Part shown: in pieces, positions 1-10,409 of the stretch | Layout of the letters: each line of letters opens with the position of its first letter | How positions within the stretch are numbered: position 1 is the stretch's first letter | NCBI GenBank assembly: GCA_002172675.1 | Contig: NETF01000182.1 | Location: 62,001-126,000, forward strand | Reading direction: 5' to 3' | Origin: an unicellular cyanobacterium SU3 | GTDB taxonomy: Bacteria > Cyanobacteriota > Cyanobacteriia > Cyanobacteriales > Microcystaceae | Length of the DNA: 64,000 bases | Made by a program: the position numbers and the translations under genes | Notes under the pieces: model-generated | What the model saw: the letters and a program-made list of their open reading frames with translations, nothing else | What the model was told of the DNA's origin: nothing | Databases searched by the model: none

Positions 1-760
1 CTCGCAAACCAAAACGTAGAATAATCACTTCTTTTTGTCTAGGAGATAGATTCTCTAACATACGATTGATTTGAGAAACCTTCTCTTGTTGTTTCACAAA
101 ATCACTCGGAGAAACCCCATCTTCATCAGGTAATAATTGCCCTAACTCTGTGTTATTTTCATCGATAACAATGTTCAAACTTCGAGACTTTGTTTTGAAC
201 GCTGCTTGCTGTAGAAATCGTAACTTATCAACCGAGATATCCATGTTTTCAGCAATCTCTTGTTGAGTGGGTTTTCTACCCAATTTTAAAGTTAATTCTC
301 GGATAGATTTACGATATTTGTTGAGGTTTTCATTAATATGAATGGGTAAACGAATGGTACGACTTTGTTCTGCGATTGCCCTTGTTATTCCTTGTCTTAT
401 CCACCAATAGGCATAGGTAGAAAACTTATAACCACGAGAGGGATCAAATTTCTCTACCCCGCGAATTAATCCTAAGCTTCCTTCTTGAATTAAGTCTAAT
501 AAAGATAGGCCAGAATTTAGGTATTTCTTAGCAATGGATACTACCAGACGTAAATTAGCCTGGATCATTTTATCCCTTGCTCTTTGTCCTATTACGACAA
601 TTTTCTTTTCTTCTTTGGTTAACTCTTCTTTTTCTAATAAGGGTAACATTGCCTGAATTTCTTCGGCTAGTTTGATTTCTTCAGCCCCTGAAAGTAAGGG
701 GGTTTTACCAATAGACTGAAGGTAATGACGGACGGTATCTACTTTTTTCTTGGTTGGCAT
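1..760 (-). CDS. Group 2 sigma-70 factor (N-terminal 253 residues, 3' end cut by window edge)
   Basis: This is an RNA polymerase sigma subunit of the primary-like (group 2) class; it directs core polymerase to -10/-35 promoters. The minus-strand frame starts at the ATG at 760-758 (protein starts [15 protein letters not shown]) and stays open to the edge. Region 1.2 is visible ([14 protein letters not shown]). Region 2 follows with [19 protein letters not shown], then [13 protein letters not shown], the -10 recognition and melting helix, then region 3 and the start of region 4 ([16 protein letters not shown]). Acidic region 1.1 is absent, which argues against the housekeeping SigA. Whether it is SigB, SigC, SigD or SigE cannot be decided without the C-terminus and a tree. 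Confidence 0.93.
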   Translation of the reverse strand, partial: MPTKKKVDTVRHYLQSIGKTPLLSGAEEIKLAEEIQAMLPLLEKEELTKEEKKIVVIGQRARDKMIQANLRLVVSIAKKYLNSGLSLLDLIQEGSLGLIRGVEKFDPSRGYKFSTYAYWWIRQGITRAIAEQSRTIRLPIHINENLNKYRKSIRELTLKLGRKPTQQEIAENMDISVDKLRFLQQAAFKTKSRSLNIVIDENNTELGQLLPDEDGVSPSDFVKQQEKVSQINRMLENLSPRQKEVIILRFGLR

Positions 761-1098
761 GTTTAGTTAACTCTTTAATTATTTGTGTTTACAGGTATTG
801 TGAGGGAAAAATACGCGGACAATTATTATCTAAATCTCGATCGCGATTTCTTTTTTTCTTAGCAAAATGTCACTCAGTATTCAGTATTGATAGGACTTAT
901 CTATACCCTAATTGTAAAGGAAAATTAAATTTTTTGCAAGTTGTTACCCTGTACTAACTGAAAAATTGTTATCATTAATGTCTCAACTAAATAGTGGGAC
1001 AGGAAAAAGAGAATAAATTCAGCAGTTAGTAATCGGTAGCTTTTTCCTTTAAAATAGAAATAAGGCATAACCTTTGATAGCTTAATGTGTGACTTTGA
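761..1098. other. Intergenic region between divergent sigma factor and helicase genes
   Basis: This 338-base AT-rich spacer must hold both divergent promoters. I see no palindrome, tandem repeat or credible small gene in it. Short open frames here have no recognisable composition or ribosome binding site. Confidence 0.6.
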
Positions 1099-4011
1099 GT
1101 GAAACAATCATTAACCTCTAGTGAACTAAATATTCAAGACCTATTCCCCTTTCAACTTGACCGCTTTCAAGTAGAAGCGATCGCTGCGTTAAATCAAGGA
1201 AAATCTGTGGTAGTCTGCGCCCCAACTGGCTCAGGAAAAACAGTGATAGGAGAATTTGCCACATATCGGGCTTTACATTTAGGTAAACGGATTTTCTATA
1301 CTACTCCTCTAAAAGCTCTCTCAAATCAAAAATTCCGCGACTTCCAGGAAAAATTTGCCAATACAAAAGAAGGCATAGAAGAAGACAAAGTCGGACTAAT
1401 CACAGGGGATACAGTCATCAACCCCAACGCCGATATTGTGATTATGACTACAGAAATTTTTCGTAATATGCTTTACGAGACCCCCATCGGTGAAGTAGGG
1501 ACTTCCTTAGAAAATGTGGCCACGGTAATATTAGATGAATGCCATTATATTAGTAATCGCGGACGGGGTACGGTATGGGAAGAATCCATTATTTATTGTC
1601 CCCCCACCATTCAATTAGTCGCCCTCTCTGCAACCATCGGCAACCCAGAAGAATTAACCGACTGGATCAACCAAGTCCGAAAAACCGCCCCTAACGTAGC
1701 CCCAGAAGAAACCGCTATCAGCTTATGTGAACTGATTAACTCCGATTTTCGCCCTGTTCCCCTGCGCTTCTACTTCAGTCAAAAAAACGGCCTCTATCCC
1801 CTCCTCAACCAACAACAAACCGCCCTTAACCCCCGTCTCAAACCCAAAGGCAACCGCAAAAAACGCAGACGCATCAAACGGAGTGAATGTCCCACCCCAA
1901 TGATGGTGGTCAAACAACTCTATGACAAAGACCTCTTACCCGCGATTTACGTCATCTTTAGCCGTCGAGAATGCGATCGCGCCGTACAAAAACTAGAAGG
2001 GGTGGTTTTAGTCTCTCCCGAAGAGGCACACGCCCTACAATATAACCTCCTCACCTTCTTTTTAGGCGAAAACCCCAACCTCCAAGAAACCCTCCTCAAA
2101 GCAGTCGCCACAGAAACCCCCCCCTTATACGACCCCTTAAAAGATTTTCTCGACACCCTTTCGCCTCAGTCCCGTTTATTTCCCTATCTAGCAACCGATG
2201 AAGACAGTAAAATACACCTATTCGGGATTTTAGCTGATCTTTGCCAGCTAGTTAGAGGGGAACAACTCGAACCCCTAACCAGAGGCATCGCAGCCCACCA
2301 TGCAGGAATTTTACCCCTCTGGAAAGAATTAGTTGAACAACTCTTTGAAGTTGGCTTAGTCAAAGTGGTCTTTGCCACAGCAACCCTATCCGCCGGCATC
2401 AATATGCCAGCTAGGACCACCGTTATCTCAGCCCTGTCCAAACGAAACGACACCGGACACAGTATGTTAACCCCGTCAGAATTCCTGCAAATTGCTGGTC
2501 GGGCAGGACGAAGAGGGATGGATGAGGTAGGCCACGTCGTAGCCATTCAAACCCCCTTTGAAGGGGCAACAGAAGCAGCCTATTTAGCCACAGCAGAATC
2601 AGAACCCCTCAGAAGTTGTTTTACTCCCTCCTATGGCATGGTGTTAAACCTTCTGCAAAAACACACCATCAAAGAAGCTAAAGACCTTCTAGAAAGAAGT
2701 TTCGCCGAATATTTAGCCCAACTAAAACTAGAACCCGAACAACAGGCGATCGCTAATCTCAGTACAGAATTAGCTAAACTCGACATTGAATTAGGAGGAC
2801 TGCAAGAAAAAGAGATTATAGAATACGAGAAATTAAACGCTCGTTTAAAAGAAGAAAAAAGACTGATCAAGATTCTCCAAGATCAAGCAGAAGAAAAGCG
2901 CAAAAAAGAAATTTCAAGCCAACTGGGCCAATTAAATATAGGAGACTTAGTTTATTTAAAAGGTAAACGCCTGAGAACCTCAACCCCTCAATTAGCCGTT
3001 ATTGTAGCTATGGTTCCGGGATCAGGACAAAGTTTTGACTTGCTGTGTTTAGGGGACAATAACTACTGGTATTTACTCAAACGAGGGGATATTGTTGATT
3101 TTTATGGGGCTTCTTTACCCTTATCTCTCATTGATCCTTTAGTTCTACCGGACTTAAGAAGATTATCCCTAGGAAGAGGGCCAAAAGGAGACGAAATCTC
3201 TAAAGGAATTACACAACAGATAAGCGATCGCGCCTTTGGGAGAATTACTCCCCCAGAAGTAGTAGAACAGCAAAAACGAATCGATCACGTTCAAGACTTA
3301 TTAAACAATCATCCTCTTACTAAAGGTAGAGATTTTAAACGGTTATTAAAGTCCCATCATCGACGCTTAGAATTACGAGAACAACTCCATAACCGACAAA
3401 TTAAATTTCAAAAATTACAATCTAATCAATCTTATTACTGGCAAGAATTTCTAAATTTAATTGAGATTTTACGAGAATTTAATGCCCTAGATCATTACAC
3501 CCCTACCACCCTCGGCAAAGCAGCCGCCACCATGCGCGGAGAAAATGAGTTATGGTTGGGATTAGTGTTTATGTCGGGGATTTTAAACCATTTAGAACCT
3601 CATCAATTAGCAGCCGCCGTCAGTGCGATTATTACCGAAACCCTTAGACCCGATACTTGGACTAATTATTTACCCTCTCCAGAAGTCTTAAAGTTGTTTA
3701 GAGAGTCCCCAGAACAAGGGGTAAGCATTGGGGAAATGCGCCGTTTATTGAACCAAACCCAACGACGGTATCAAATTACCATTCCTGTCTGGTTAGAGTT
3801 AGAATTAATCGGATTAGTCGAACAATGGGCTTTAGGAGGAGACTGGCAAGAAATTTGTGAAAATACCAGTCTAGACGAAGGAGATTTAGTCCGTTTGCTA
3901 CGGCGTACTATCGATCTACTGTGGCAAATTCCCCAAACCCCCGGTATTTCTAATTATTTGGCCGCGACTGCAAAAGAAGCGATCGCTTTATTAAAACGAT
4001 TTCCTATTTAA
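1099..4011 (+). CDS. Ski2/Mtr4-like DEAD/DEAH RNA helicase
   Basis: This is a superfamily 2 helicase of the Ski2/Mtr4 type, expected to unwind structured RNA in ATP-dependent RNA processing or decay. Motif I is APTGSGKT (residues 41-48), motif II is DECH (146-149), motif III is the SAT in LVALSATIGN, and motif VI is QIAGRAGRRG. After the two RecA-like domains come a coiled-coil and beta-rich insertion and a C-terminal DSHCT-like helical domain. At 970 residues it matches cyanobacterial homologues. The start is GTG; no in-frame ATG lies closer to the conserved FPFQLDRFQ segment. The DECH variant is normal for this family. The substrate is not deducible here. Confidence 0.93.
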   Translation: MKQSLTSSELNIQDLFPFQLDRFQVEAIAALNQGKSVVVCAPTGSGKTVIGEFATYRALHLGKRIFYTTPLKALSNQKFRDFQEKFANTKEGIEEDKVGLITGDTVINPNADIVIMTTEIFRNMLYETPIGEVGTSLENVATVILDECHYISNRGRGTVWEESIIYCPPTIQLVALSATIGNPEELTDWINQVRKTAPNVAPEETAISLCELINSDFRPVPLRFYFSQKNGLYPLLNQQQTALNPRLKPKGNRKKRRRIKRSECPTPMMVVKQLYDKDLLPAIYVIFSRRECDRAVQKLEGVVLVSPEEAHALQYNLLTFFLGENPNLQETLLKAVATETPPLYDPLKDFLDTLSPQSRLFPYLATDEDSKIHLFGILADLCQLVRGEQLEPLTRGIAAHHAGILPLWKELVEQLFEVGLVKVVFATATLSAGINMPARTTVISALSKRNDTGHSMLTPSEFLQIAGRAGRRGMDEVGHVVAIQTPFEGATEAAYLATAESEPLRSCFTPSYGMVLNLLQKHTIKEAKDLLERSFAEYLAQLKLEPEQQAIANLSTELAKLDIELGGLQEKEIIEYEKLNARLKEEKRLIKILQDQAEEKRKKEISSQLGQLNIGDLVYLKGKRLRTSTPQLAVIVAMVPGSGQSFDLLCLGDNNYWYLLKRGDIVDFYGASLPLSLIDPLVLPDLRRLSLGRGPKGDEISKGITQQISDRAFGRITPPEVVEQQKRIDHVQDLLNNHPLTKGRDFKRLLKSHHRRLELREQLHNRQIKFQKLQSNQSYYWQEFLNLIEILREFNALDHYTPTTLGKAAATMRGENELWLGLVFMSGILNHLEPHQLAAAVSAIITETLRPDTWTNYLPSPEVLKLFRESPEQGVSIGEMRRLLNQTQRRYQITIPVWLELELIGLVEQWALGGDWQEICENTSLDEGDLVRLLRRTIDLLWQIPQTPGISNYLAATAKEAIALLKRFPI

Positions 4012-4293
4012 CCGCTATCAGCTATCAGCCGTCAGCTATATTCTCATAACACTGTTCGCGCTTAGCCGAAACTTCGCTCTCGGAACTGCTGACCAGTTTT
4101 TTAATCAGAAGAAAAGATTGAAGCAGTTAGTCAATTGGTTGTATTCCATGCAAATTTATCTCTAAAGTTGATTGTTTTCTCCTCACAAAAATAATTCTCT
4201 AGATAGATATAATTTAGTCGAAAAATCATTATATTGAAACACAGAATAAACGAAATTCGTGCAATTTTTACTATTGAACAGGAAAAAAATTAT

Positions 4294-5121
4294 ATGTTTA
4301 AACAAAGCTATCATAGTTTTCAGTGGACAAGAAAAACTGCAACTTGTCTAGGGGCGATCGCTCTGTCTTCTTCTATAATGGTTGTGTCTGGATGTACTCA
4401 ACCAGATACCACCACACCGGATAATGTGACAAGTGAAACAGTTGTAGAAGAAACCGAACAACTGATCGGACAAACGGTTACTATCAGAAGTGAAATTGAA
4501 GAAATGCTCGGAAATGAGGGTTATGTAGTCGAGTCCGATGAGTTTTTCGGTGGAGAAGAAATTTTAATTATTGATGCCACTGGCACGCCAATGAATCTCT
4601 CCGACGCAGAAGATATTCCCATACAAGTCACTGGGGAAGTCGTGCAATTTGTCATTGCTGATATTGAGAGAGAATATGGTATTGGCTTAGATCCTAATCT
4701 TTATGCCGAGTACGAAGAACAGCCTGCTATTATTGCTCAATCTATCGCCTTAGCCCCCGATCCCGAAGAGTTGGCAGAAAACCCAGAAGCTTATTACAAT
4801 CGAGTTGTTGCTGTAGAAGCTGAAGTGGCCGAGGTTTATTCTCCTAGTGCCTATACGATAGGAGAAGAAGGTTGGTTTAGTGATGGTGAACTGTTAGTGG
4901 TTGGTGTTACGCCAAACTCTGAACTGATGACTGAAAATGAGCCAGAAGAGCGATATGTGACTGTAACTGGTGTGTTACGCCCTTATATTACCAGTGAATT
5001 TGAGCGAGACTACGACTTGACCTGGGATTTAGATTTACAACAAGAAATAGAAGCAGAATTTCAAGAAAAACCTGTCTTAGTTGCTAGTGATGTTTATCCT
5101 TCGGCAAGAGAAGAATATTAA
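4294..5121 (+). CDS. Lipoprotein with duplicated domain, function unknown
   Basis: A 275-residue secreted lipoprotein of unknown function. I chose the ATG at 4294 because AGGAAAA precedes it and it gives a normal lipoprotein signal: basic n-region, hydrophobic segment and lipobox VSGC with the lipidated Cys at residue 34. The upstream TTG at 4234 would add 20 unlikely residues. The mature protein is very acidic and contains two copies of one module, roughly residues 61-152 and 168-268. The ends of the copies align visibly: IQVTGEVVQFVIADIEREYG in the first and VTVTGVLRPYITSEFERDYD in the second, each followed by an acidic helix and a strand ending IIAQS or LVASD. The fold may be OB-like (inference). 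Confidence 0.8.
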   Translation: MFKQSYHSFQWTRKTATCLGAIALSSSIMVVSGCTQPDTTTPDNVTSETVVEETEQLIGQTVTIRSEIEEMLGNEGYVVESDEFFGGEEILIIDATGTPMNLSDAEDIPIQVTGEVVQFVIADIEREYGIGLDPNLYAEYEEQPAIIAQSIALAPDPEELAENPEAYYNRVVAVEAEVAEVYSPSAYTIGEEGWFSDGELLVVGVTPNSELMTENEPEERYVTVTGVLRPYITSEFERDYDLTWDLDLQQEIEAEFQEKPVLVASDVYPSAREEY

Positions 5122-5272
5122 GACATATTATTTTCAGGGATTTAAACTCATATCTTGCACCTTCGATTAAATTAGCTAGTTTATAAGCGTTCAGCCAATA
5201 CTACTCGGATAAGCTTGAAAAGTTGATGAAATAGCGAGTGTGGGGAGAATTAAGCAATCACGGACATCTCAC

Positions 5273-5294
5273 GGTGGGCAACTCGTTGCCCACC
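5273..5294. repeat. GGTGGGCAAC-TC-GTTGCCCACC palindrome
   Basis: Perfect 10-base arms around a 2-base centre. It shares its outer arm GGTGGGCA with palindromes at 18521-18543, 61973-61989 and 63223-63245. Confidence 0.9.
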
Positions 5295-5311
5295 TGTGTC
5301 CTCACAAATAG

Positions 5312-5509
<198 letters not shown>

Positions 5510-5593
5510 TTGAAAGTTAAAGTTAGTTTTTAATGAATAACTCTTCTAATATGTCATTAATATTTTTGGCTGTTAGCATTAGTTGACCTTGAC

Positions 5594-6793
5594 TTACACA
5601 AAATTAGCTGGATCTTGATCTCGTCGATGTTTGACTGGAATGGGTATTCCTTGGCGATCGCCGACTAAATTTGCAGTGGTTTCTAACGCTTCTCTCAACC
5701 GTTTCCCTGCATATATAGACATATCCCGTGGTACATTAATTCTATCCCGTAAATATCGTAACGCTACATCTGATCCTTTAGGGGGTTGACAAGGTTCCCC
5801 TGTCATCATGGTAGTTAACGCACACCGTAACGCTTTATCGAACATCTCATCGTTTCCAGGGTTAACCTGAATAATATTATGACGGTGTTTAATAACTCGT
5901 TGCAATGCTTCTTGACGGGAGGTTTCGGGTTCGGGATACATGACATCTGGTAAACCCAACCAAGGACCGTTATCTACCCTGTCTTGATTAATTTTTGTTT
6001 GTTCTTCCCTATTACTGTAACATCCACCCATTTGTGGAGGTAAGTCGTGAACATGGGTGTGAAAGTCGCTTTGAGTTCCTCGATAAGTCAAACGGGTTTC
6101 CATCGCATCAAACCACTGACCAAAACCCTCATTTTCTTCTCGTAAAGAATACCCTTTATAGTAGTATAAGCTGGCATTCATGCGTTCAACATAAGGAGTA
6201 AAAATAACATCTACTGTACCAAACTTCTCTAAAAAATAGGGACTTGGAGTATCCCCTAAAGCTTTTTCTACCATCCCTACCACTTTAACGAACTGTTCAC
6301 GGTTTTGTTGTTCTTGTTTGTGTGACCAAGTGGGATAACATAACCAAGTACACCAAGCCCGAAATAATAACCTTTCTAACTGTCGGAAAGGAATAACGTT
6401 TGCATCTTTCATACTGTGGGTTAATGGGCTAAATGCTGCTTCTAAGGCCAATAAAATATCATCACTTTCGGTTATTAAACGTCCATCTAATTCAACCGCC
6501 GGCAACATCCCGGATGGTACAATTTTTTTATACCATCGTTCTTTTTGTCCGTAACAAAACATGGTAATTTTTTTGATACGGTAAGGAATTTGTTTTTCTT
6601 CTAACCATAACCAAATTTTTTGACAGTAGGGACACCAAGCATGGTTATCACGGTAAAGGGTAACTCTAACGTCATTTTCTTGATGACCAAAAAGCCGTAA
6701 AATAGCTTGAGAATTAGTCGGACCATTAATATTATCTCTAGACCAGTTGGTCAAGTTTTCGAGTTCTTTCCAGCTTAAAGGTGATGTCGTCAT
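5594..6793 (-). CDS. Glutathione S-transferase family protein, CPYC active site
   Basis: A 399-residue thioredoxin-fold protein of the glutathione S-transferase superfamily. The glutaredoxin-like active site CPYC lies in [20 protein letters not shown], followed by the GST cis-proline region ([19 protein letters not shown]) and a helical C-terminal domain. I use the ATG at 6793 ([14 protein letters not shown]); the upstream ATG at 6859 adds 22 residues rich in Lys and Tyr with no homology signal. It is longer than classical GSTs (about 200-230), with about 45 residues before the thioredoxin fold and a long tail. A disulfide or glutathione-dependent redox role is likely; the substrate is unknown. 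Confidence 0.85.
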   Translation of the reverse strand: MTTSPLSWKELENLTNWSRDNINGPTNSQAILRLFGHQENDVRVTLYRDNHAWCPYCQKIWLWLEEKQIPYRIKKITMFCYGQKERWYKKIVPSGMLPAVELDGRLITESDDILLALEAAFSPLTHSMKDANVIPFRQLERLLFRAWCTWLCYPTWSHKQEQQNREQFVKVVGMVEKALGDTPSPYFLEKFGTVDVIFTPYVERMNASLYYYKGYSLREENEGFGQWFDAMETRLTYRGTQSDFHTHVHDLPPQMGGCYSNREEQTKINQDRVDNGPWLGLPDVMYPEPETSRQEALQRVIKHRHNIIQVNPGNDEMFDKALRCALTTMMTGEPCQPPKGSDVALRYLRDRINVPRDMSIYAGKRLREALETTANLVGDRQGIPIPVKHRRDQDPANFV

Positions 6794-7005
6794 TTTATCA
6801 ATTAAGTAAGTATTTTTTTTAGGGTAACTGTTGATAATATAACACTTTTTTATGTTCATTACATAACCTATATTAGACCCAATTTCTTTAAAATTTGCAA
6901 TACTTGGGATAATTTATGTTGTCGAGCTAACAGAGAAAATTCTCTAGAAATATCCTATGTAGATTTTCCCTCATCCTCATGAGAAGAATCAAAAAGTATT
7001 TTAAT

Positions 7006-7356
7006 TTATTTTATACTGCTTTGAAGTTTATCAATTAATTCTTCTGCACTTTTCATTTTTTTTAATTCATCTTTATTAATGAGTTCATGGAATTCATTAT
7101 TTTTGTTACTCGTTAAAATAATAGGGTACTCTCTGACTTGTTTATATTTTTTCTCAAATTCATCTTTATGTAAAAATTCTAACTCATGATTTGATGATTC
7201 TCGAAATGCTTTCCATTCTTCTTTTTCCTTTAAGATGCCATAAGTAATATTACAAAGATTACAGTTATAAGTCTCTGGACTAATAATTTTATGCCTAATA
7301 TCTAAAACAGTATTTATGAGACCACTATTAGCATTGTAAACGAAAATGATTTTCAT
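7006..7356 (-). CDS. Conserved hypothetical protein with CxxC motif
   Basis: A 116-residue soluble protein. It opens with a strand-like segment MKIIFVYNANSG, then an NTVLDIRHKIISPETYNCNL segment carrying the first Cys of a C-x2-C pair (CNLC), followed by ITYG, a charged helical middle and LINKDELKKMKSAEELI near the C-terminus. I have a general memory of such proteins in diverse bacteria with a conserved YNANSG start, but no function. The layout would fit a small thioredoxin-like domain (inference). It lies alone on the minus strand, 106 bases downstream of mutL. Confidence 0.7.
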   Translation of the reverse strand: MKIIFVYNANSGLINTVLDIRHKIISPETYNCNLCNITYGILKEKEEWKAFRESSNHELEFLHKDEFEKKYKQVREYPIILTSNKNNEFHELINKDELKKMKSAEELIDKLQSSIK

Positions 7357-7462
7357 CTGATGAACTATTTAACTCCTATTAAACCATGTTTGAGTTTTCA
7401 TCCATCTAGTATAAACCTTTTGTCAAAAAAAATAGGTTATCATGATTCAAAATTAATAATTA

Positions 7463-9127
7463 TTAAATACCATGACTTTTTCCAATCACCCAATGACGAC
7501 GAAAAAAGTGAGATAAAGAGGATTCTTCTAAAGATAAATAAATAGGTCTTCCATGGGGACAAGTTCGAGGATTACGAGTTTTTTTCCAACTATCTAAAAG
7601 GTCTTGCATTTCCTTTAATTCTAATTCCATTCCATTACGAATGGCACTACGACAAGCCACTGCAACTTGTGCTGTTTCTAAGTCTCCTCCTAAACTTAAT
7701 TCTACCAAAGCCTCTGTATAATCTTCTCTACTTTCTAATAATTTGGGAAGATTACGAATAGCCCAAGTTTTTTCTCCAAATGTTTCAATCTCTAAACCAA
7801 TTCTTTCTAATTGTTCCACTTGTTGACTTGATAATTCTGTTAAAATAATGGCTTGTTTTACAGGAATTAATTGCCATTCATCTTGTATCTGTTCATATAA
7901 TACCCTTTCATGAGCAATATGTTGTTCAACTAACCATAAACCTTGGGAATGTTCAGCTACAATATAAGTTTTATTCACTTGTCCTACTGCTCTTAATTTG
8001 ATTAATTCTAATTCAGTTGAACTCGAAGATTCAATATTATAAGTTCCTTTATTTTCTGAAGCTTTAAGTAACTTTTTAACACGCTGATTTTGTTGTATTG
8101 TGGTAATAGTAAGAGGCGACAATTTTAAGGCTTTTTCGATAATTTCTGTAACTTGATCCTGCCAAAATTCCAAAGATTGTAAATAAATTTCTGTTTTAGC
8201 CGGATGACGATTCCAATCAATTTCCGATGGTGGTATGGTTAGATGAAGAAAGCCAATGGGAAAACGGCCTTTCGGTAACGTACGGCTTAACGCTATTAAT
8301 ACCGTTTGTTCTAATTGAGGCGATCGCACGACACGACCATTAACCGCTATTTTCAACCAATCTAAACGGCCTCTTGAGGTGCGATCGGGCAACCCTAAAA
8401 CCATCTCTAGTTTAGCTTGTTCTTGGGAAGGGGTAACAACTGTCTCAGAGAGAAATTGTAAATCATGAAAATGAACTGATTTGAGTAACTGGGGTAAAAT
8501 CTGCTGTGGGGTTTTCCCTGCACTAATACTAAACCAAGGTTTATGATTGTGGTGAACTTGCCAAGTAATCTGGGGATGACATAGGGACATATTGTCAATC
8601 ATGCCCTGTATTGCCTTTAATTGTTGCTTTAAGGTGGGTAAACCTTGACGACGGACAGGAATAGACCCGAATAGATCAGAAGCCGTCACAATTGTTCCTG
8701 GTGCCATTGGTGAGGTTTCTTCTTTGATAACTTCCCCTTGCTGATTATAATTAACACACCATCCCACTTGATAGTCCGTAGCGTCTCGACTTTTGATGGT
8801 TAACTGGCCGACTTGAGTAATACTAAATAAAGCTTCTCCCCTAAACCCTAAACTGGTAATTTTCCAAAGATCATCTAAGTCACAAATTTTGCTAGTATGA
8901 TGGGCTTTAGCACAGTGACGTAAATTTTCTAACGATATTCCCTTACCATTATCAGCCACTTCTACCTGCCATCGTTCAGGAAAGATTGAAATGGTTAAGC
9001 GGGTCGCCTCTGCATCAATGGCATTTTCCACTAATTCACGAACAACAGCAGCTAATGAGTCAATTACTTCTCCTGCTGCGATTAAATTAACAATCTCAGA
9101 AGAAAGAAGTCGAATGGGGGGTGACAT
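7463..9127 (-). CDS. mutL: DNA mismatch repair protein MutL
   Basis: MutL couples MutS mismatch recognition to strand removal. The N-terminal GHKL ATPase is clear: ELVENAIDA (31-39) with the Mg-binding Asn, DNGKG (59-63), and TSLGFRGEAL with the lid region. The C-terminal dimer domain carries endonuclease-type motifs: EQHIAHERVLYE (401-412), ACRSAIRNG and CPHGRP. The first motif is normally DQHA-x2-E-x4-E, so here the first Asp is Glu while both later Glu are kept. At 554 residues it is a normal cyanobacterial length. It lies downstream of rpaA on the same strand with a 158-base gap. Confidence 0.96.
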   Translation of the reverse strand: MSPPIRLLSSEIVNLIAAGEVIDSLAAVVRELVENAIDAEATRLTISIFPERWQVEVADNGKGISLENLRHCAKAHHTSKICDLDDLWKITSLGFRGEALFSITQVGQLTIKSRDATDYQVGWCVNYNQQGEVIKEETSPMAPGTIVTASDLFGSIPVRRQGLPTLKQQLKAIQGMIDNMSLCHPQITWQVHHNHKPWFSISAGKTPQQILPQLLKSVHFHDLQFLSETVVTPSQEQAKLEMVLGLPDRTSRGRLDWLKIAVNGRVVRSPQLEQTVLIALSRTLPKGRFPIGFLHLTIPPSEIDWNRHPAKTEIYLQSLEFWQDQVTEIIEKALKLSPLTITTIQQNQRVKKLLKASENKGTYNIESSSSTELELIKLRAVGQVNKTYIVAEHSQGLWLVEQHIAHERVLYEQIQDEWQLIPVKQAIILTELSSQQVEQLERIGLEIETFGEKTWAIRNLPKLLESREDYTEALVELSLGGDLETAQVAVACRSAIRNGMELELKEMQDLLDSWKKTRNPRTCPHGRPIYLSLEESSLSHFFRRHWVIGKSHGI

Positions 9128-9285
9128 AAATGGAAACTATGATTCCTTGAATGGTTTGATCGTTGAATCTACCATCTTAATCCATCGTTCAGTTGTTTTT
9201 AGGGAACCGATGTTTAAGATGTCCCCCCCACTTCCACATAATTCAGGGATTTTGTCACCAACAAATCCCTACCTTTCGGAACCAT

Positions 9286-10026
9286 TTACACCACTGCAGC
9301 ATCAGTAGACAAAGGTAACTGTTCAGAACTCGGTAACTCTAAACAGTAACCAGCCCCGTAAACGGTTTTGATATAACAAGGATGTCTGGGATCTGGTTCC
9401 AATTTTGTCCGTAAATGACGAATATGAACCCGAATGGTTTCAATATCGTCATCGGGATCATAACCCCACACTTCTTTGAGAATTTCGCTAGGGGACACGG
9501 TTTGGCCATGACGCTGAAGTAAACAGTGCAGTAACTCAAATTCGAGGTGAGTTAACTTGACGGTATCCTCAAACCATATTGCTTCAAATCGTTCAGGAAT
9601 TAAGGTCAATGGACCATAATTCAAGATTTCCGAATGTTTGGCCGCTTGAGGAATGCGATCCGTTCGTCTTAATAAAGCCCGTACCCTAGCCAGCATTTCT
9701 GCTAACTCAAAGGGTTTGGTGAGATAATCATCAGCCCCGGCGTTAAACCCTTCAACTTTGTCTTGGGTTTGGCCTAAAGCTGATAACATCAACACGGGAA
9801 TATCGGCGGTTCGGTCGTCCCGTCGTAGTCTTTGACAAACCGTAAACCCATCCACTTTGGGCAACATTAAATCCAGCATGATTAAATCAGGCTGTAATTG
9901 AACCGCTAAGGCTTGTCCTTTGATCCCGTCTGGGGCTTGTTTGATGTCATAACCCGCCATCTCTAGGTTGGTGGCGATAAGGTCTCTAATGGCATCATCA
10001 TCTTCAATTACGAGTATTCGAGGCAT
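9286..10026 (-). CDS. rpaA: Response regulator RpaA (circadian and phycobilisome-associated output)
   Basis: An OmpR/PhoB-class response regulator. The receiver domain (1-120) has the acidic pocket EDDD at 8-11, the phospho-acceptor D52 in LIMLDLMLP and the conserved Lys in DDYLTKPFE. The winged-helix DNA-binding domain follows ([20 protein letters not shown]). The segment [20 protein letters not shown] is typical of RpaA and distinguishes it from RpaB. RpaA is the main transcriptional output of the KaiABC clock, phosphorylated by SasA and dephosphorylated by CikA in Synechococcus elongatus (established knowledge). In diazotrophic unicellular species it should help separate photosynthesis and nitrogen fixation in time (inference). 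Confidence 0.95.
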   Translation of the reverse strand: MPRILVIEDDDAIRDLIATNLEMAGYDIKQAPDGIKGQALAVQLQPDLIMLDLMLPKVDGFTVCQRLRRDDRTADIPVLMLSALGQTQDKVEGFNAGADDYLTKPFELAEMLARVRALLRRTDRIPQAAKHSEILNYGPLTLIPERFEAIWFEDTVKLTHLEFELLHCLLQRHGQTVSPSEILKEVWGYDPDDDIETIRVHIRHLRTKLEPDPRHPCYIKTVYGAGYCLELPSSEQLPLSTDAAVV

Positions 10027-10409
10027 TGCAACAAAAAGATAACTAAATGTAAACGTTAACTAAGAACTATGTTCAGATCATAATGAATCCTGTACCGATT
10101 ATAAGCATGATTTCTCAAATCGTTGTCGAATTGTTAAATTTTCCAGATAAAATCAGCAAACCAACCCCAATAAGTTAAGAATTGTTAAGAAATATTTTAA
10201 ATAAAATGACGGTTAATTTTTTCTGTTACTTTGATGAAACAGCCAACGAGATCCCTACTAAACTCAATAAGATAAAGTCATTATGATTATCGCTTATTTC
10301 AACAGACCCACCCTATAACCTTTATTGTTGGGGAAATGCTCTGGCTCGATTTGAGATAGAATGGCAAGGGAACCTCGATTTTGCTAGGATACCTCGGACA
10401 CAATCATTG
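10027..10409. other. Intergenic region between divergent rpaA and histidine kinase
   Basis: A 383-base spacer between divergent genes that must hold both promoters. It is AT-rich, with no strong palindrome or tandem repeat and no credible small ORF. Confidence 0.6.

Noticed and set aside
754-1107. Two short frames in the sigma factor-helicase spacer
   Set aside because: No ribosome binding site, low-complexity translation, and they cover the promoter region.
1723-2870. Several minus-strand frames inside the helicase gene
   Set aside because: They are shadows of the helicase reading frame with arbitrary composition.
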